A program made the translations under genes and the position numbers. A DNA stretch of 64,000 nt from Cladorhizidae sp. MBARI D1340-BT2 (Eukaryota > Porifera > Demospongiae > Poecilosclerida > Cladorhizidae), in assembly GCA_028752905.1 (NCBI GenBank), contig JAQNBH010000007.1:44319588-44383587 (forward strand), read 5' to 3'. Position 1 is the first letter of the stretch; the number at the start of each line of letters is the position of its first letter. Under the pieces are notes generated by a model. The model searched no databases. It was not told the DNA's origin and saw only the letters and a list, made by a program, of their open reading frames with translations. This document shows positions 21,901 to 33,900 of the stretch, piece by piece.

Positions 21901-24900
21901 TTAGGCTAGGGGCAGAGGAGACATTTAGTGGAAGTCCAAACGTTAGGCTAGGGGCAGAGGAGACATTTGTAGTTTAAGAGTTTTTGGGCAGAGTGATGGG
22001 ACATTTTATACACGAGGAGAGGATATAGTTTCAGGGGAGAAGGGAGATGATGGGTTAGGGTGGGGAGGGAGGGTTTCAGTTGTTGCATGTGCTACTCATG
22101 TGATTTTTAGGTGTTTCCAGGCAAGGAGAGCACATGGAAGATACAATCCTTTCAGATCACCTCGTCTGGATGTGACTCTGATAGTGAGATGGGAGATGAG
22201 GACCTTCCTGATGCAGGAGCTCCCAATCTGGTCATCAACATCTCGGAGATCAGTTCATACTTAGCTGAAGCTCGAAAAGTTGCATCACAGGTGAGTAGAT
22301 AACTAAGAGACATTCCGAGTATGTGGTATTGTTGTTTTTGTCTTCTATTGATAGAGTTCAACAAAAACTGTTGATGCCTTGGCCATTGAAAGCATCGACC
22401 TGCCCATTCCTCCTGCATCTCTGCCTCCAGCACAGCAGAAAGAGTACATCATCTTGAAGCAGAAAATTGCTCTACATGAAAGGAAGAAGAAAAGGCTATC
22501 AAACAATCCTTCCAGAAGTTCCAGCCCCCACTCTTTGTCTCGTGCCCAAACTGCTCCCCTCCCAGTTGCTATTAAACCTGGACACAGTGATTCCAAAGCT
22601 CCTAGCCCTCCACTGGCTAGCAGGAGTGTAGAGGACACAGTCAGCTCCGAGAGTTCAGTTGTTGAGAAGCCAACAGAGAAACAACATGTCACAGAAGAAT
22701 ATCTAAAGGAACTTGAAGAGTGCATGAGCAAATTGGAGCATCACAAGTCCCTGGAGGAGCAGGAGCAGAGTACTATAACACAGTTGACTAACCAGTTGAC
22801 AGAGTGTGTGTCTGAAGTTGAAAGCCACGAGTGCAACATGGACACCATACAGAAGCAGCTAGCATCTCTGCAGAAAAAGCTAGAGGTAAGAAGCATTTGC
22901 GGGGTTTTTCTTGTTGAATTTTCGTGTGTATGTGTGGTTCCACTTGTATCTGGGATGTATCCTTCCTGTACTACTTTGTTTGACTTGGATGTGTGCAGGG
23001 TTGTCCCAGGAAAATAGAGTAGCTAAGATACACTCCAACCACAGCTCAATAACGTAGGCCAAACTAGTATCATGTTCACAGACAACAAGGGCAAGGTAAG
23101 CCATAAGAAGATGCCTTGAAAATGGAGTTGCTCTATGTTGACTGCTTCTCTAACCACACCCCAATAAACAACGATTTAACTCTTTCACAGCCTAAGTGTC
23201 ATATGACGTCACGTACTTTGACAGTTCATATATTATTTTTTTCAATTGTCGAGATTTATAAGAAGCTACACACATCTAAATTAATGCTAAATGCTTGAAG
23301 TATCCCGACTGTTCATGCCAGGCCATCTGTTCCCAATGCTTGAAGTATCCTGACCCTTCACGCCAGGCCATCTGTTCCCAATGCTTGAAGTATCCTGACC
23401 CTTCACGCCAGGCCATCTGTTCCCAATGCTTGAAGTATCCTGACTGTTCATGCCAGGCCATCTGTTCCCAATGCTTGAAGTATCCTGACCCTTCACGCCA
23501 GGCCATCTGTTCCCAATGCCCATCGGACTAAGTTTGGACAAATTACTTTTGTAATTGTTGGACAATGACTTTGGCTTATCTGTGGGAGAAACAAGTTGAA
23601 GAAGGAGAAGGAATCTCTTCATACATTTAGGATAGCAATGTCGACCCCAATTCAATGAGAAGGAATGTAGCACCGGATCTAGGTACCTTTTAGCGAAGAA
23701 GCATTGCTACTCGATCCGATTTTATGAATGATGAGTACAATATCATCGAGGAAGAAAACTATGATATTAAATGTTAGCAAAGTATAAAGTATAGCAGTTA
23801 GCTACTTCTTCCCGGGTAGTTGGTGGGATGTATAATACATGTATAAATTCTTCCCGGGTAGTTGGTGGGATGTATAATACATGTATAAATTCTTCCAGGG
23901 TCGTTGGTGGGCTGTATAATACATTTTTCCCGGGTAGTTGGCGGGTTGTATAATCATGCATAAATTCTTCCTGGTTGGTTGGCTAGTAAAGCGATCAGAG
24001 GCAAGTGTGCAGTGGCAATCTCTGGCATACTCACATTTGGTCCTCCAAACTGCAGCCAGGTTGAAAGTTTACGACAATATCCTAATTATAATGGTCCATA
24101 GCTGCAATACATTGTAGTTGATTTCAATGACAGCTAAACTGTACCAGAATGTAGGATAAGGTTGCTGTGGAGTTCGGTGATCTTGTGAATTAATGTGGTC
24201 CATGTGGGGCCATTTTACTTTCCTAAACCCAGCCTTGCAGAGGGTATACACAGCTGCTACAGATAAATTAATGCACGTTGAAGAAACGAGGAAAGCTGCA
24301 CAGCCCAGCTCGACGGCACTATAGGGACCACCCTGTGGGCCGACATATTTGATGTTTTCCCATGTGTCAATGTTTTCTTTTCCACTTCAGAAAGCTGGAG
24401 AGGCTCTCAATCGCTGCGAGCAGAAAATGAATGATCTTCGTAACAATGTCCGCTCTGCACAGCAGAGGAAAGCTAAGTGTAGTAATACTATTATGATGTG
24501 TGAGAGCCAGATCAGTGCTCTGAAGAAGAGGTATCATAACAAGGATGAGGTGGAATTTGAAAGTATATTTGATAGTGAAGTTATAGCCTCAGTCAAGATT
24601 GCTGAGGTGTCTGCACGTCCAAGTGACCTACAGGCGGCTGATGTACCTATGGATGCAGGTGACCTACAGGCGGCTGATGTACCTCTGGATGCAGGTGACC
24701 TACAGGCGGCTGATGTACCTCTAGATGCAGGTGACCTACAGGCGGCTGATGTACCTCTAGATGCAGGTGACCTACAGGCAGCTGATGTACCTCTAGATGC
24801 AGGTGACCTACAGGCGGCTGATGTACCTATGGATGCAGGTGACCTACAGGCGGCTGATGTACCTCTAGATGCAGGTGACCTACAGGTGGCTGATGTACTT

Positions 24901-27900
24901 CTAGATGCAGGTGACCTACAGGCAGCTGATGTACCTCTAGATGCAGGTGACCTACAGGCGGCTGATGTACCTCTAGATGCAGGTGACCTACAGGCGGCTG
25001 ATGTACCTCTAGATGCAGGTGACCTACAGGCGGCTGATGTACCTCTAGATGCAGGTGACCTACAGGCAGCTGATGTACCTCTAGATGCAGGTGACCTACA
25101 GGCGGCTGATGTACCTCTAGATGCAAGTGACCTACAGGCGGCTGATGTACCTCTGGATGCAGGTGACCTACAGGCAGCTGATGTACCTCTGGATGCAAGT
25201 GACCTACAGGCGGCTGATGTACCTCTAGATGAAAGTGACCTACAGGCGGCTGATGTACCTATGGATGCAGGTGACCTACAGGTGGCTGATGTACCTCTAG
25301 ATGCAGGTGACCTACAGGCGGCTGATGTACCTCTAGATGCAGGTGACCTACAGGCGGCTGATGTACCTCTAGATGCAGGTGACCTACAGGCGGCTGATGT
25401 ACCTCTAGACGCAAGTGACCTACAGGCGGCCGATGAGTCTCTGTGTATGGATGTCCCACTATCTTCTTTCATAAAGCATGTTCTTCCCCGACACATTTTG
25501 GAAGTGGAACCCATATCAGATGCTGAGGACATGGGTATGGAGGAAGGTGCCATTGTCCAGTGTCAACAAGCTTACCCTGGTGTCGTTCAAGTGGATTCAA
25601 ATGGTGGGCAAGGTTTGGACAGAGTGAACGGCCAAAATGCTACGGACAGCTCCCTGCTCTTGCTTATGAACATGGAGACAGGTTTGTATGCGTGCCAAGA
25701 GGATGACAAATATCTGGAATCGTACACTGGGCCGCCTGATGTGCTGAAAGAAGTGGTGATACAGTCTAGTGGTGCCCTAGCTTGCAGGCGTACTTTGCCT
25801 TATGACAGACCCACAAAATTAGACAAGATGTTGAATGTAGTGATGCACAATGCTCTTAAGTTTCCTTGTGTTGAAGATGGAAGTCAGCAACCTGCGTTGT
25901 ATAACCTCTCCATGGAAGGAGATAATGTGCAACCACTCCTCAACTCCGTGATGTCATCGCTGACACAACAATCCTTCAACGAGGTTTTATCCAACGTGCA
26001 GGCACCTTCAAGGTGTTCTGCCATGGGTCACTCTTCTGCAGAAGGCTCTGACGACTGGTACACTACTGCCAGCAATCTGGATTCCTGTTTCCACACTTGT
26101 ACTGAAGATCCCTTCACTCTGTCCCACGATGATCCTCCAATGCTGATTCTGCCCATGGTAGTAGATGGTGATGTTGATCTTGAGGTTCAGATACTTTCAA
26201 TCAGCACAGTTGCAATGGATACTGTCTATGATGGCATCGTAGTAAGCCCTGCATCCCTGGAAGGGAATGTTGGTGCTAAAGCAATCGTGCTTGATGATGT
26301 CCATGGAAGTGGCTGCTCAACTTCCATTGGAGGGAATTTAGAGGACATCGGCTGTGACAGCGAAGTCTTCTCTCCGGAATCATTCGAAACTTCCAGTGAC
26401 ACAAATGTTGTTGGGACAGAAAAGAAGCATACACTCGATTCTCAGGCTCGGGGTGGCCAAGTTTGCCATCCATCCAAGTTAGGGTTGAAACCTGATGAAT
26501 ATGTTCAGATCAAGGTAGAGCCCAGTATAGCATTGGTCCATAGCAAGCTTAAGAGTGTGCCCAAGTCTACAAGAGATTCTCCCCAGAGCAAAGGAAAGCT
26601 TTCATCTCAGAAAAGCACAAATCCAATGAAGGTTGCTGGTGTTGGAAGCGTAGCAGAGAGCCAGTCTAAAGTGGTCAGTAGCCAAAGTGTTGCCCCCAGT
26701 TCAGCTGAAGCCAAATCAAAGCCAGTCAGCAACGGTAAGTCGAAACCTGCCAGTGCCCTAGCGAACAAGCTTGCCAGTGGTCCTTCCATTAGGCTCACTA
26801 AGCCCAGCCAAGTTGAGAGCCATGCCAAGCCTGTTGCTAGTCTTGCAGAAGGTAAGCTAAAGGTTATTGGTAGTTCAGTCGAAATTGAAGTGTTGTCAGG
26901 AGGTGGTCTTGCTGCAGAAGGTATGCTTAAATCTGCTATTGGTCTCCCTGACAGCATGTCTGCAAGTAGTCGGCCTTCAGCAACATCTGCCAATGTACAC
27001 TATGAACCAGACGAGATCAGAACAATTCTTCACAGATACATTGCTCATAAAAGTCAGCTTTCTGCCAAGGCTGGAGTTCAGAAGGTCGATATCACAGAGA
27101 CGTGTGCAAGGACATCTGGTTTGAGAGCTACTCTTCCTGCCATTAAAGCCCAGCGTTCTGCTGTAAGTGTGGATGAAGGATCTAGCATGGCTGAATCTTT
27201 TGCCAAGAAGATAATCTTAAATTGTGATGTTGCTTCTCTGGCGAGCAGAGCTGGCTTCTTGGATGGACCCGAGGGGTTGGGGGTGCCTCTGAACTTTTCA
27301 GTGAATGAACTGCTCTCTGCTAACTGTGTGATTACGAACCCTTCCCTGTTGCCACCCACTGTGGAGTTGACACAGAGTGTTCTGAAAAGTTTGGAGGATC
27401 CTCCGCTATCGAATTCCATTCAAAGTCTCCCTGTCCCAGAAGGTGGAGGCTACAAGCCCTACCACTCTTCTCTCTTGATGTTCAGTTCTTATAGGTTGAG
27501 CTCACACTTTTCTTCCAGTGCAAAGGCTCCTTTGAGTTCGATCACATTCTCCAACAAGTTGGACCCCAACCACATCATGTGTAGGTTTGAGCTTACTGGT
27601 GTGTGCAGTGACTCCAGCTGCACTGCCCAGCATCTGCGGGATCTGCAGATGACGAAGAAAGAACTGGTGCAAGACTTGATGGCCTACTGCCCCACACTAG
27701 CTGGTTGTACAGAACGGGAGCTTGCAGACGCTGGGACAACTCAGGCCAGGACTGCGGACTCTGTTTGTAGTAAGTTGTCGTCCTTTTCCAGCAAGTTTTT
27801 GAAGCGATATGTGGACAAGGTTTCTGACGAGGAGCTGTGGAAATTGGTCGTCTACGAGACAAACACGGAGCGTATGAAGACCAGGTTGAAAAGAGAGGTT

Positions 27901-30900
27901 ATAAGCTTTGAGGACCGTCCATGGACTGCTTCACAAACTAGCAGTGCAGCATCGTCAAGTGGTCGTAGCTTAGAAAGAAGTTCAATTCCTCTTCAGAGCC
28001 AACCTGTGGACCGTAGAAAGTAAGTGTTACAGAATATGTGGCACTGAGTAAAGGGTTGCTTTAAACCCATACATTGTGCTGCACCTGGCTTCTGTTAGCA
28101 TGGCTTTTTTCTTTTTATTTCTTTCGTTCTAGACGCTACTTCAATGTGGAAGTCAATGTCTCCACCAAGCCCAGCTCCAGCTCTGAGACTGTCAGCAATT
28201 TTGTGTCGTCAGCTCTGAAGCTGGTGGCTGAAAGTAACCTCCAGCAGGCTCTTGTCACATTGGAAGAAGGACTGAAGGTGCGACAGGACTCGGAGGAGAT
28301 GTGGCTTGCCTGTCTGCAACTTAAGTCAGAAGTGACCAGTGACTCTGATTTGCAGTCTCTCTACGACCTCTTCTCTAAAGCAGTGGCATCTACTCAGTCA
28401 TATGTTGTTGTTCTCGAGGTAATTCTTGACCTATACTGTATGTATATGAGAGATATTTTCAAGATGTATATGAGAGATATTTTCAAGAGAGATATTTTCA
28501 AGGTGAAGTTAGAATGAAGAAGGACAGCAGAACATGATGTGTGTCTCATCATGTGCTGGATATTTCCCCTGCTTATTCTTCTGTTAGTCACCACCCATAT
28601 GTGGTTAGACCCCACCCACATGTGATTAAACCACACCCACACATGGTTAACCCCTCAGAAGTATCCCTCTGTATGGTCTATGTACACACACGGCATTTCA
28701 TCTTTTGTTGACTTCTTGAGCTGCTGTGTGATAGAAAAATATCGGTTGGAAGGATGTAGCTCTATTGAAGTTTAGTGGTTCTGGCTCGGTAACATTCACA
28801 CTGGGGGAGAGGGGATCAGGAAGGGGGGAGTGTTGTGTTCTGTTTTTGTCTGTGGGTCTCTTTGAAGTTTGACACCAATGTCAACTTACACGACTTCAAG
28901 GGTGTACACATGTCAAGATTACGCTCTCATCTTCAGTATCTCTCTCTCTCTCTCAGGGTGTACACATGTATAGATTACCTGCTCTCATCTTCAGTATCTC
29001 TCTCTCTCTCTCAGGGTGTGCACATGTATAGATTACCTGCTCTCATCTTCAGTATCTCTCTCTCTCTCTCAGGGTGTGCACATGTCTAGATTACCTGCTC
29101 TCATCTTCAGTATCTCTCTCTCTCTCTCTCAGGGTGTGCACATGTATAGATTACCTGCTCTCATCTTCAGTATCTCTCTCTCTCTCTCAGGGTGTGCACA
29201 TATCTAGATTACCTGCTCTCATCTTCAGTATGTCTTTCTCTCTGCAGACTGTTCGCCTGGCTCGCTGCTACAAATCTAAGCTGAAGGCTCTCAACGCTGG
29301 CCTTGCACTGACTAGGAGCTTGTCTCCCTCAGATACAGCATCACGCTACAGTTTTGAGCTGTTCATCAATCTCATTCTGCTAGACCTGCAGAGTGGAAGG
29401 TTCTCTGTTGCTCTCAAACACTTTGACCAAGCCAGGCGGCCCGTCGACCAGGAACTGACCGCTACAATGAACACGAATAAATTTGCAGGCGAGTGTTGTT
29501 GCTATTTGAGCGTCTGTTTGTTGTTATTATGTAAGTATGGATAGAAGGAATCTCTAGTATGGTTTCTGCTAATTGGAATGCTTGCCACACTTGCAGTCTG
29601 CTGTTGTGTTAGTGTCTGCTGTTGTGTGTTAGTGTCTGCTGTTGTGTGTTAGTATCTGCTGTTGTGTGTTAGTGTCTGCTGTTGTGTGTTAGTATCTGCT
29701 GTTGTGTTAGTGTCTGCTGTTGTGTGTTAGTGTCTGCTGTTGTGTTAGTGTCTGATGTTGTGTGTTAGTGTCTGCTGTTGTGTGTTAGTGTCTGCTGTTG
29801 TGTGCTAGTGTCTGCTGTTGTGTGTTAGTGTCTGCTGTTGTGTGCTCGTGTCTGCTGTTGTGTGTTAGTGTCTGCTGTTGAGTGTTAGTGTCTGTTGTGT
29901 GTTAGTGTCTGTTGTGTGTTAGTGTCTGCTGTTGAGTGTTAGTGTCTGCTGTTGTGTGTTAGTGTCTGCTGTTGTGTGTTAGTGTCTGCTGTTGTGTGTT
30001 AGTGTCTGCTGTTGTGTGTTAGTGTCTGCTGTTGTGTGTTAGTGTCTGCTGTTGTGTGTTAGTGTCTGCTGTTGAGTGTTAGTGTCTGCTGTTGTGTGTT
30101 AGTGTCTGCTGTTGAGTGTTAGTGTCTGCTGTTGAGTGTAAAGGCCGGTTCATAATATGACGATAGCTCAGCGTAGCGCATCGTCATCGTCATCGTCAAA
30201 CCTATCGTCAATTATGAACCGCTACCGTTTTGACGCTGTGACGCCACGGAGGCTGACGATAGAGTAGACTTGGATTCTATTCCAACGTCTACTGCTCAGC
30301 GTCTAACCAATCAGATTGTTTTAGATTTTCACGTGACAACGGCGTTAAGCGTTTCCAATTGAAGCTACCCATTTTAAATGGATGACGAGAAACTGGTGGA
30401 GGCAGTACGGTCTTATAGCTACCTTTGGCAGGTGTCTTCGCGATCTTACAAAGACCCAGAGGGCCAAGGACAACGCCTGGATCGAGGTTTCTGGCAAGGT
30501 AGGATATTAGCTATGTAAAATTTGTGGAAGGGTAGCTAGTTATTTGTGGAAGAGTAGTTATTAATACTAAATTTTAAATAGATTGGAGCGGACTGCTGTG
30601 TCCAGGAATGTATGAAATGGTGGAAGGTTCTGTTCTGAGGGACAGATTGTCATGGAATTGGAAAAAATAAAACCAAGAAGTCTGGAGATGCTGCACTGGT
30701 GTCCTGTTGGCGGCTGTTTGGCCCAATGAGCTTTATCACCGACACTGTGAAGCACAAAATGTTAGTGATTACCATAAGTTTGACTATGTAGTGAAGTTGA
30801 ATTATATATTTGAATGTTCTGCATCTTATTTGTATAGCACCGTCACCAACTTTGCTCGGGCAGACACGTGTATGTTTTCTAGATATGTATGTATTCTTTG

Positions 30901-33900
30901 TTACACTGAATCTTGATGTGGTATAGACCTCCTACATCATACCACCCGCAGGAAAGCGAGGAAGGAAGTAACGTACATGTAGATGAGACGACAATTGCTA
31001 TCAGGTAGGTTAGTATCCATCCCAAAATTAATATGACCGTTCTTTTATGTTCAACAGCAGTACTGCAGCAAGTACCCCAGGTACCCTCACACCACAACTA
31101 CTTGACCACCCACGCAAAAAAAGAAAACGACAAGTTGAAGTTGATGAAATGGACAGGGTGCTCATCGCCTGCAAGGACAGCAGCAGCAGGAAGATGGAGA
31201 GGGTGCCTTTGGCAAACATGTTGCTGCCTGTCTCAGGCTATTAGGAGGACGAGCTAAGGCCATAGCACGAGTAGATAGACAAAATCTTACTTAATTAACT
31301 CCCAATCTCCCAATAATCCCTACTCCACTCCTCACTATCCCCCAAACAATGTAAATACAGGTCCTTCATCTCCCACTCACCCCAATGATACCTTTTACAC
31401 CTTTCAATTGCAACAATATTGTTATATCAGTAAATGAAATTATGCTGATTTCTATATGTAATAAAACAGAAGTCAAGCTAGCCGCACATGGCGATAATAT
31501 TGCCAAACACACTTCTCCAGCAGGTGAACAGAAGAACTTTTTGAAATCATCTCGGACATCAGCTGCAGATTGAGAATGTCTATATATACATATAAATATA
31601 TGAGTCATATAAATATATAGATAAATAGTCACTGAATAGAATACTGACTAACCTATCATTATTACAGGGATGGTTTGGGTGAATATTTAACTTAACTTGT
31701 ACCTCTTTCAGGAGACTATCAAACCTTTCTTTCGTCATCCTGAGGTACGTGAAGTGGCTGCTTGGGTCAGATAGACGCATCTCCTGAAGTAAATTATGAT
31801 ATTCTCCTTGTTCCAGGCGCTGTTGGAATATTTTGCGTGCACGCACTCTCCTCAGTCTCCTATTCCTCCTTCTTCTCAACAGTAATACTAGAATTATAGC
31901 CTCCTGTTCTCGTACAGAATTTCTCCCGAGCAAAAAATGAACTGGCTACTAGCGATAAACGTGCTCAGCAACTGCAAGGTCAAAGTCCAATTGGTGGTTC
32001 GCTCTCCGTCAAAACGCCAAATTGTGAACGGCAATGACGCTGGTAGACGAAACGCTGAAGCTTGACCACAAAAGCGACGATGCGCTACGCCGAGCTATCG
32101 TCATATTATGAACCGGCCTTTAGTGTCTGCTGTTGTGTGTTAGTGTCTGCTGTTGTGTGTTAGTGTCTGCTGTTGAGTGTTAGTGTCTGCTGTTGTGTGT
32201 TAGTGTCTGCTGTTGAGTGTTAGTGTCTGCTGTTGTGTGTTAGTGTCTGCTGTTGTGTGTTAGTGTCTGCTGTTGTGTGTTAGTGTCTGCTGTTGTGTGT
32301 TAGTGTCTGCTGTTGTGTGTTAGTGTCTGCTGTTGTGTGTTAGTGTCTGCTGTTGTGTGTTAGTGTCTGCTGTTGAGTGTTAGTGTCTGCTGTTGTGTGT
32401 TAGTGTCTGCTGTTGTGTGTTAGTGTCTGCTGTTGAGTGTGTTAGTGTCTGCTGTTGAGTGTGTTAGTGTCTGCTATTGTGTGTTAGTGTCTGCTGTTGT
32501 GTGTTAGTGTCTGCTGTTGTGTGTTAGTGTCTGCTGTTGTGTGTTAGTGTCTGCTGTTGTGTGCTAGTGTCTGCTGTTGTGTGCTAGTGTCTGCTGTTGT
32601 GTGTTAGTGTCTGCTGTTGTGTGTTAGTGTCTGCTGTTGTGTGTTAGTGTCTGCTGTTGAGTGTGTTAGTGTCTGCTGTTGTGTGTTAGTGTCTGCTGTT
32701 GTGTGTTAGTGTCTGCTGTTGTGTTAGTGTCTGCTGTTGTGTGTTAGTGTCTGCTGTTGAGTGTTAGTGTCTGCTGTTGTGTGTTAGTGTCTGCTGTTGT
32801 GTGTTAGTGTCTGCTGTTGAGTGTTAGTGTCTGCTGTTGTGTGCTAGTGTCTGCTGTTGTGTGCTAGTGTCTGCTGTTGTGTGCTAGTGTCTGCTGTTGT
32901 GTGTTAGTGTCTGCTGTTGTGTTAGTGTCTGCATTAGTGTCTGCTGTTGTGTGTTAATGTCTGCGTTAGTGTCTGCTGTTGTGTGTTAGTGTCTGCTGTT
33001 GTGTAGTGAACATGTGCACACTCAATGTTAGGGAACGGCGGTTATTCTCAGGGAGATAGGTTGGAAAATAATAAAAGAAGACTTTACTGTTCACAACCTC
33101 AGCTGACGCTGACTGGGCTTCTTGGCTGTAAGCCTTATATGGCAATATGCATCCTAATTAGGCAGGTATGGTGTGTGCAGTACTCTACTGTAATATCCTT
33201 ATATAGTTATGTCAGTGGGTTGTCGGGGTTCCACTATGGTTGTGGATCCCTGACACCCCTCCTGCCGCAAGTTTGGGGTGTGGTCGTCCTGTCCTTCAGG
33301 CAGCATCCTATCTGGAGAGACCATCTGCATTACCATCTGCCGTAGGGCGATGGATGTTGGTAATTGTGAAGAGTTGGAAGCATAGACACACACACACATC
33401 TTTCCTCCTCCCCCCTCGCCCACTGCATACACACTCCGCTCTTACTCCTCCCTCTCTCTAGACACACACTCCTCCACTACCACCATACACACACACTCCT
33501 CCCTCTCTCCCCACATACGCACACTCACTGCTCCCTCCTCCCTTGACACACACACCACACACACAGGGCTGTTTGGTGTTCTGGAGCGGCAGGAGTGTAT
33601 ACTGATGTGTCTGTGTCATCTCACCTTGGTCTACTCCGGGTCCCTGCCTGTCTCGCTCTTCACAGGCAATTCTTATCACATGATCCCCGCCAAACTCGCC
33701 TCCTATCAATTCTTTGCCGTTCCTTTCAACTCCTCCGTCAACCTTTCTCCTAACAGCTACAAGAAGATTCTGCGTCTCTTCAAGTTCTACCTGGACCAGC
33801 TGCACGAACCAACCTTGCCCAATAGTCAGACTGTGGAGCGCATCCTTCCTCTCTTCAGAAACGTCATTCTCTTTGAGACCATGCATGGAAGTCATCAGAA

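Larger units (their letters stand above)
30141..32120. mobile_element. PIF/Harbinger-type DNA transposon, internally deleted, nested in a minisatellite
   Basis: Terminal inverted repeats of 45 bp with one mismatch (30141-30185 and 32076-32120) start AAGGCCGGTTCATAATATGA. TA lies at both outer junctions (30139-30140, 32121-32122); the local minisatellite has TTA/TA there, so a TA or TWA target duplication is plausible but not distinguishable. The element carries the two-gene layout of Harbingers: a MADF/Myb-like DNA-binding gene on plus and a convergent transposase on minus. The transposase has lost its catalytic middle, so this copy is non-autonomous. Confidence 0.9.

Noticed and set aside
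33025..33560. Short plus- and minus-strand ORFs between the minisatellite and ZFC3H1 exon 8
   Set aside because: No family motif; they lie inside intron 7, whose flanking exons join in phase.
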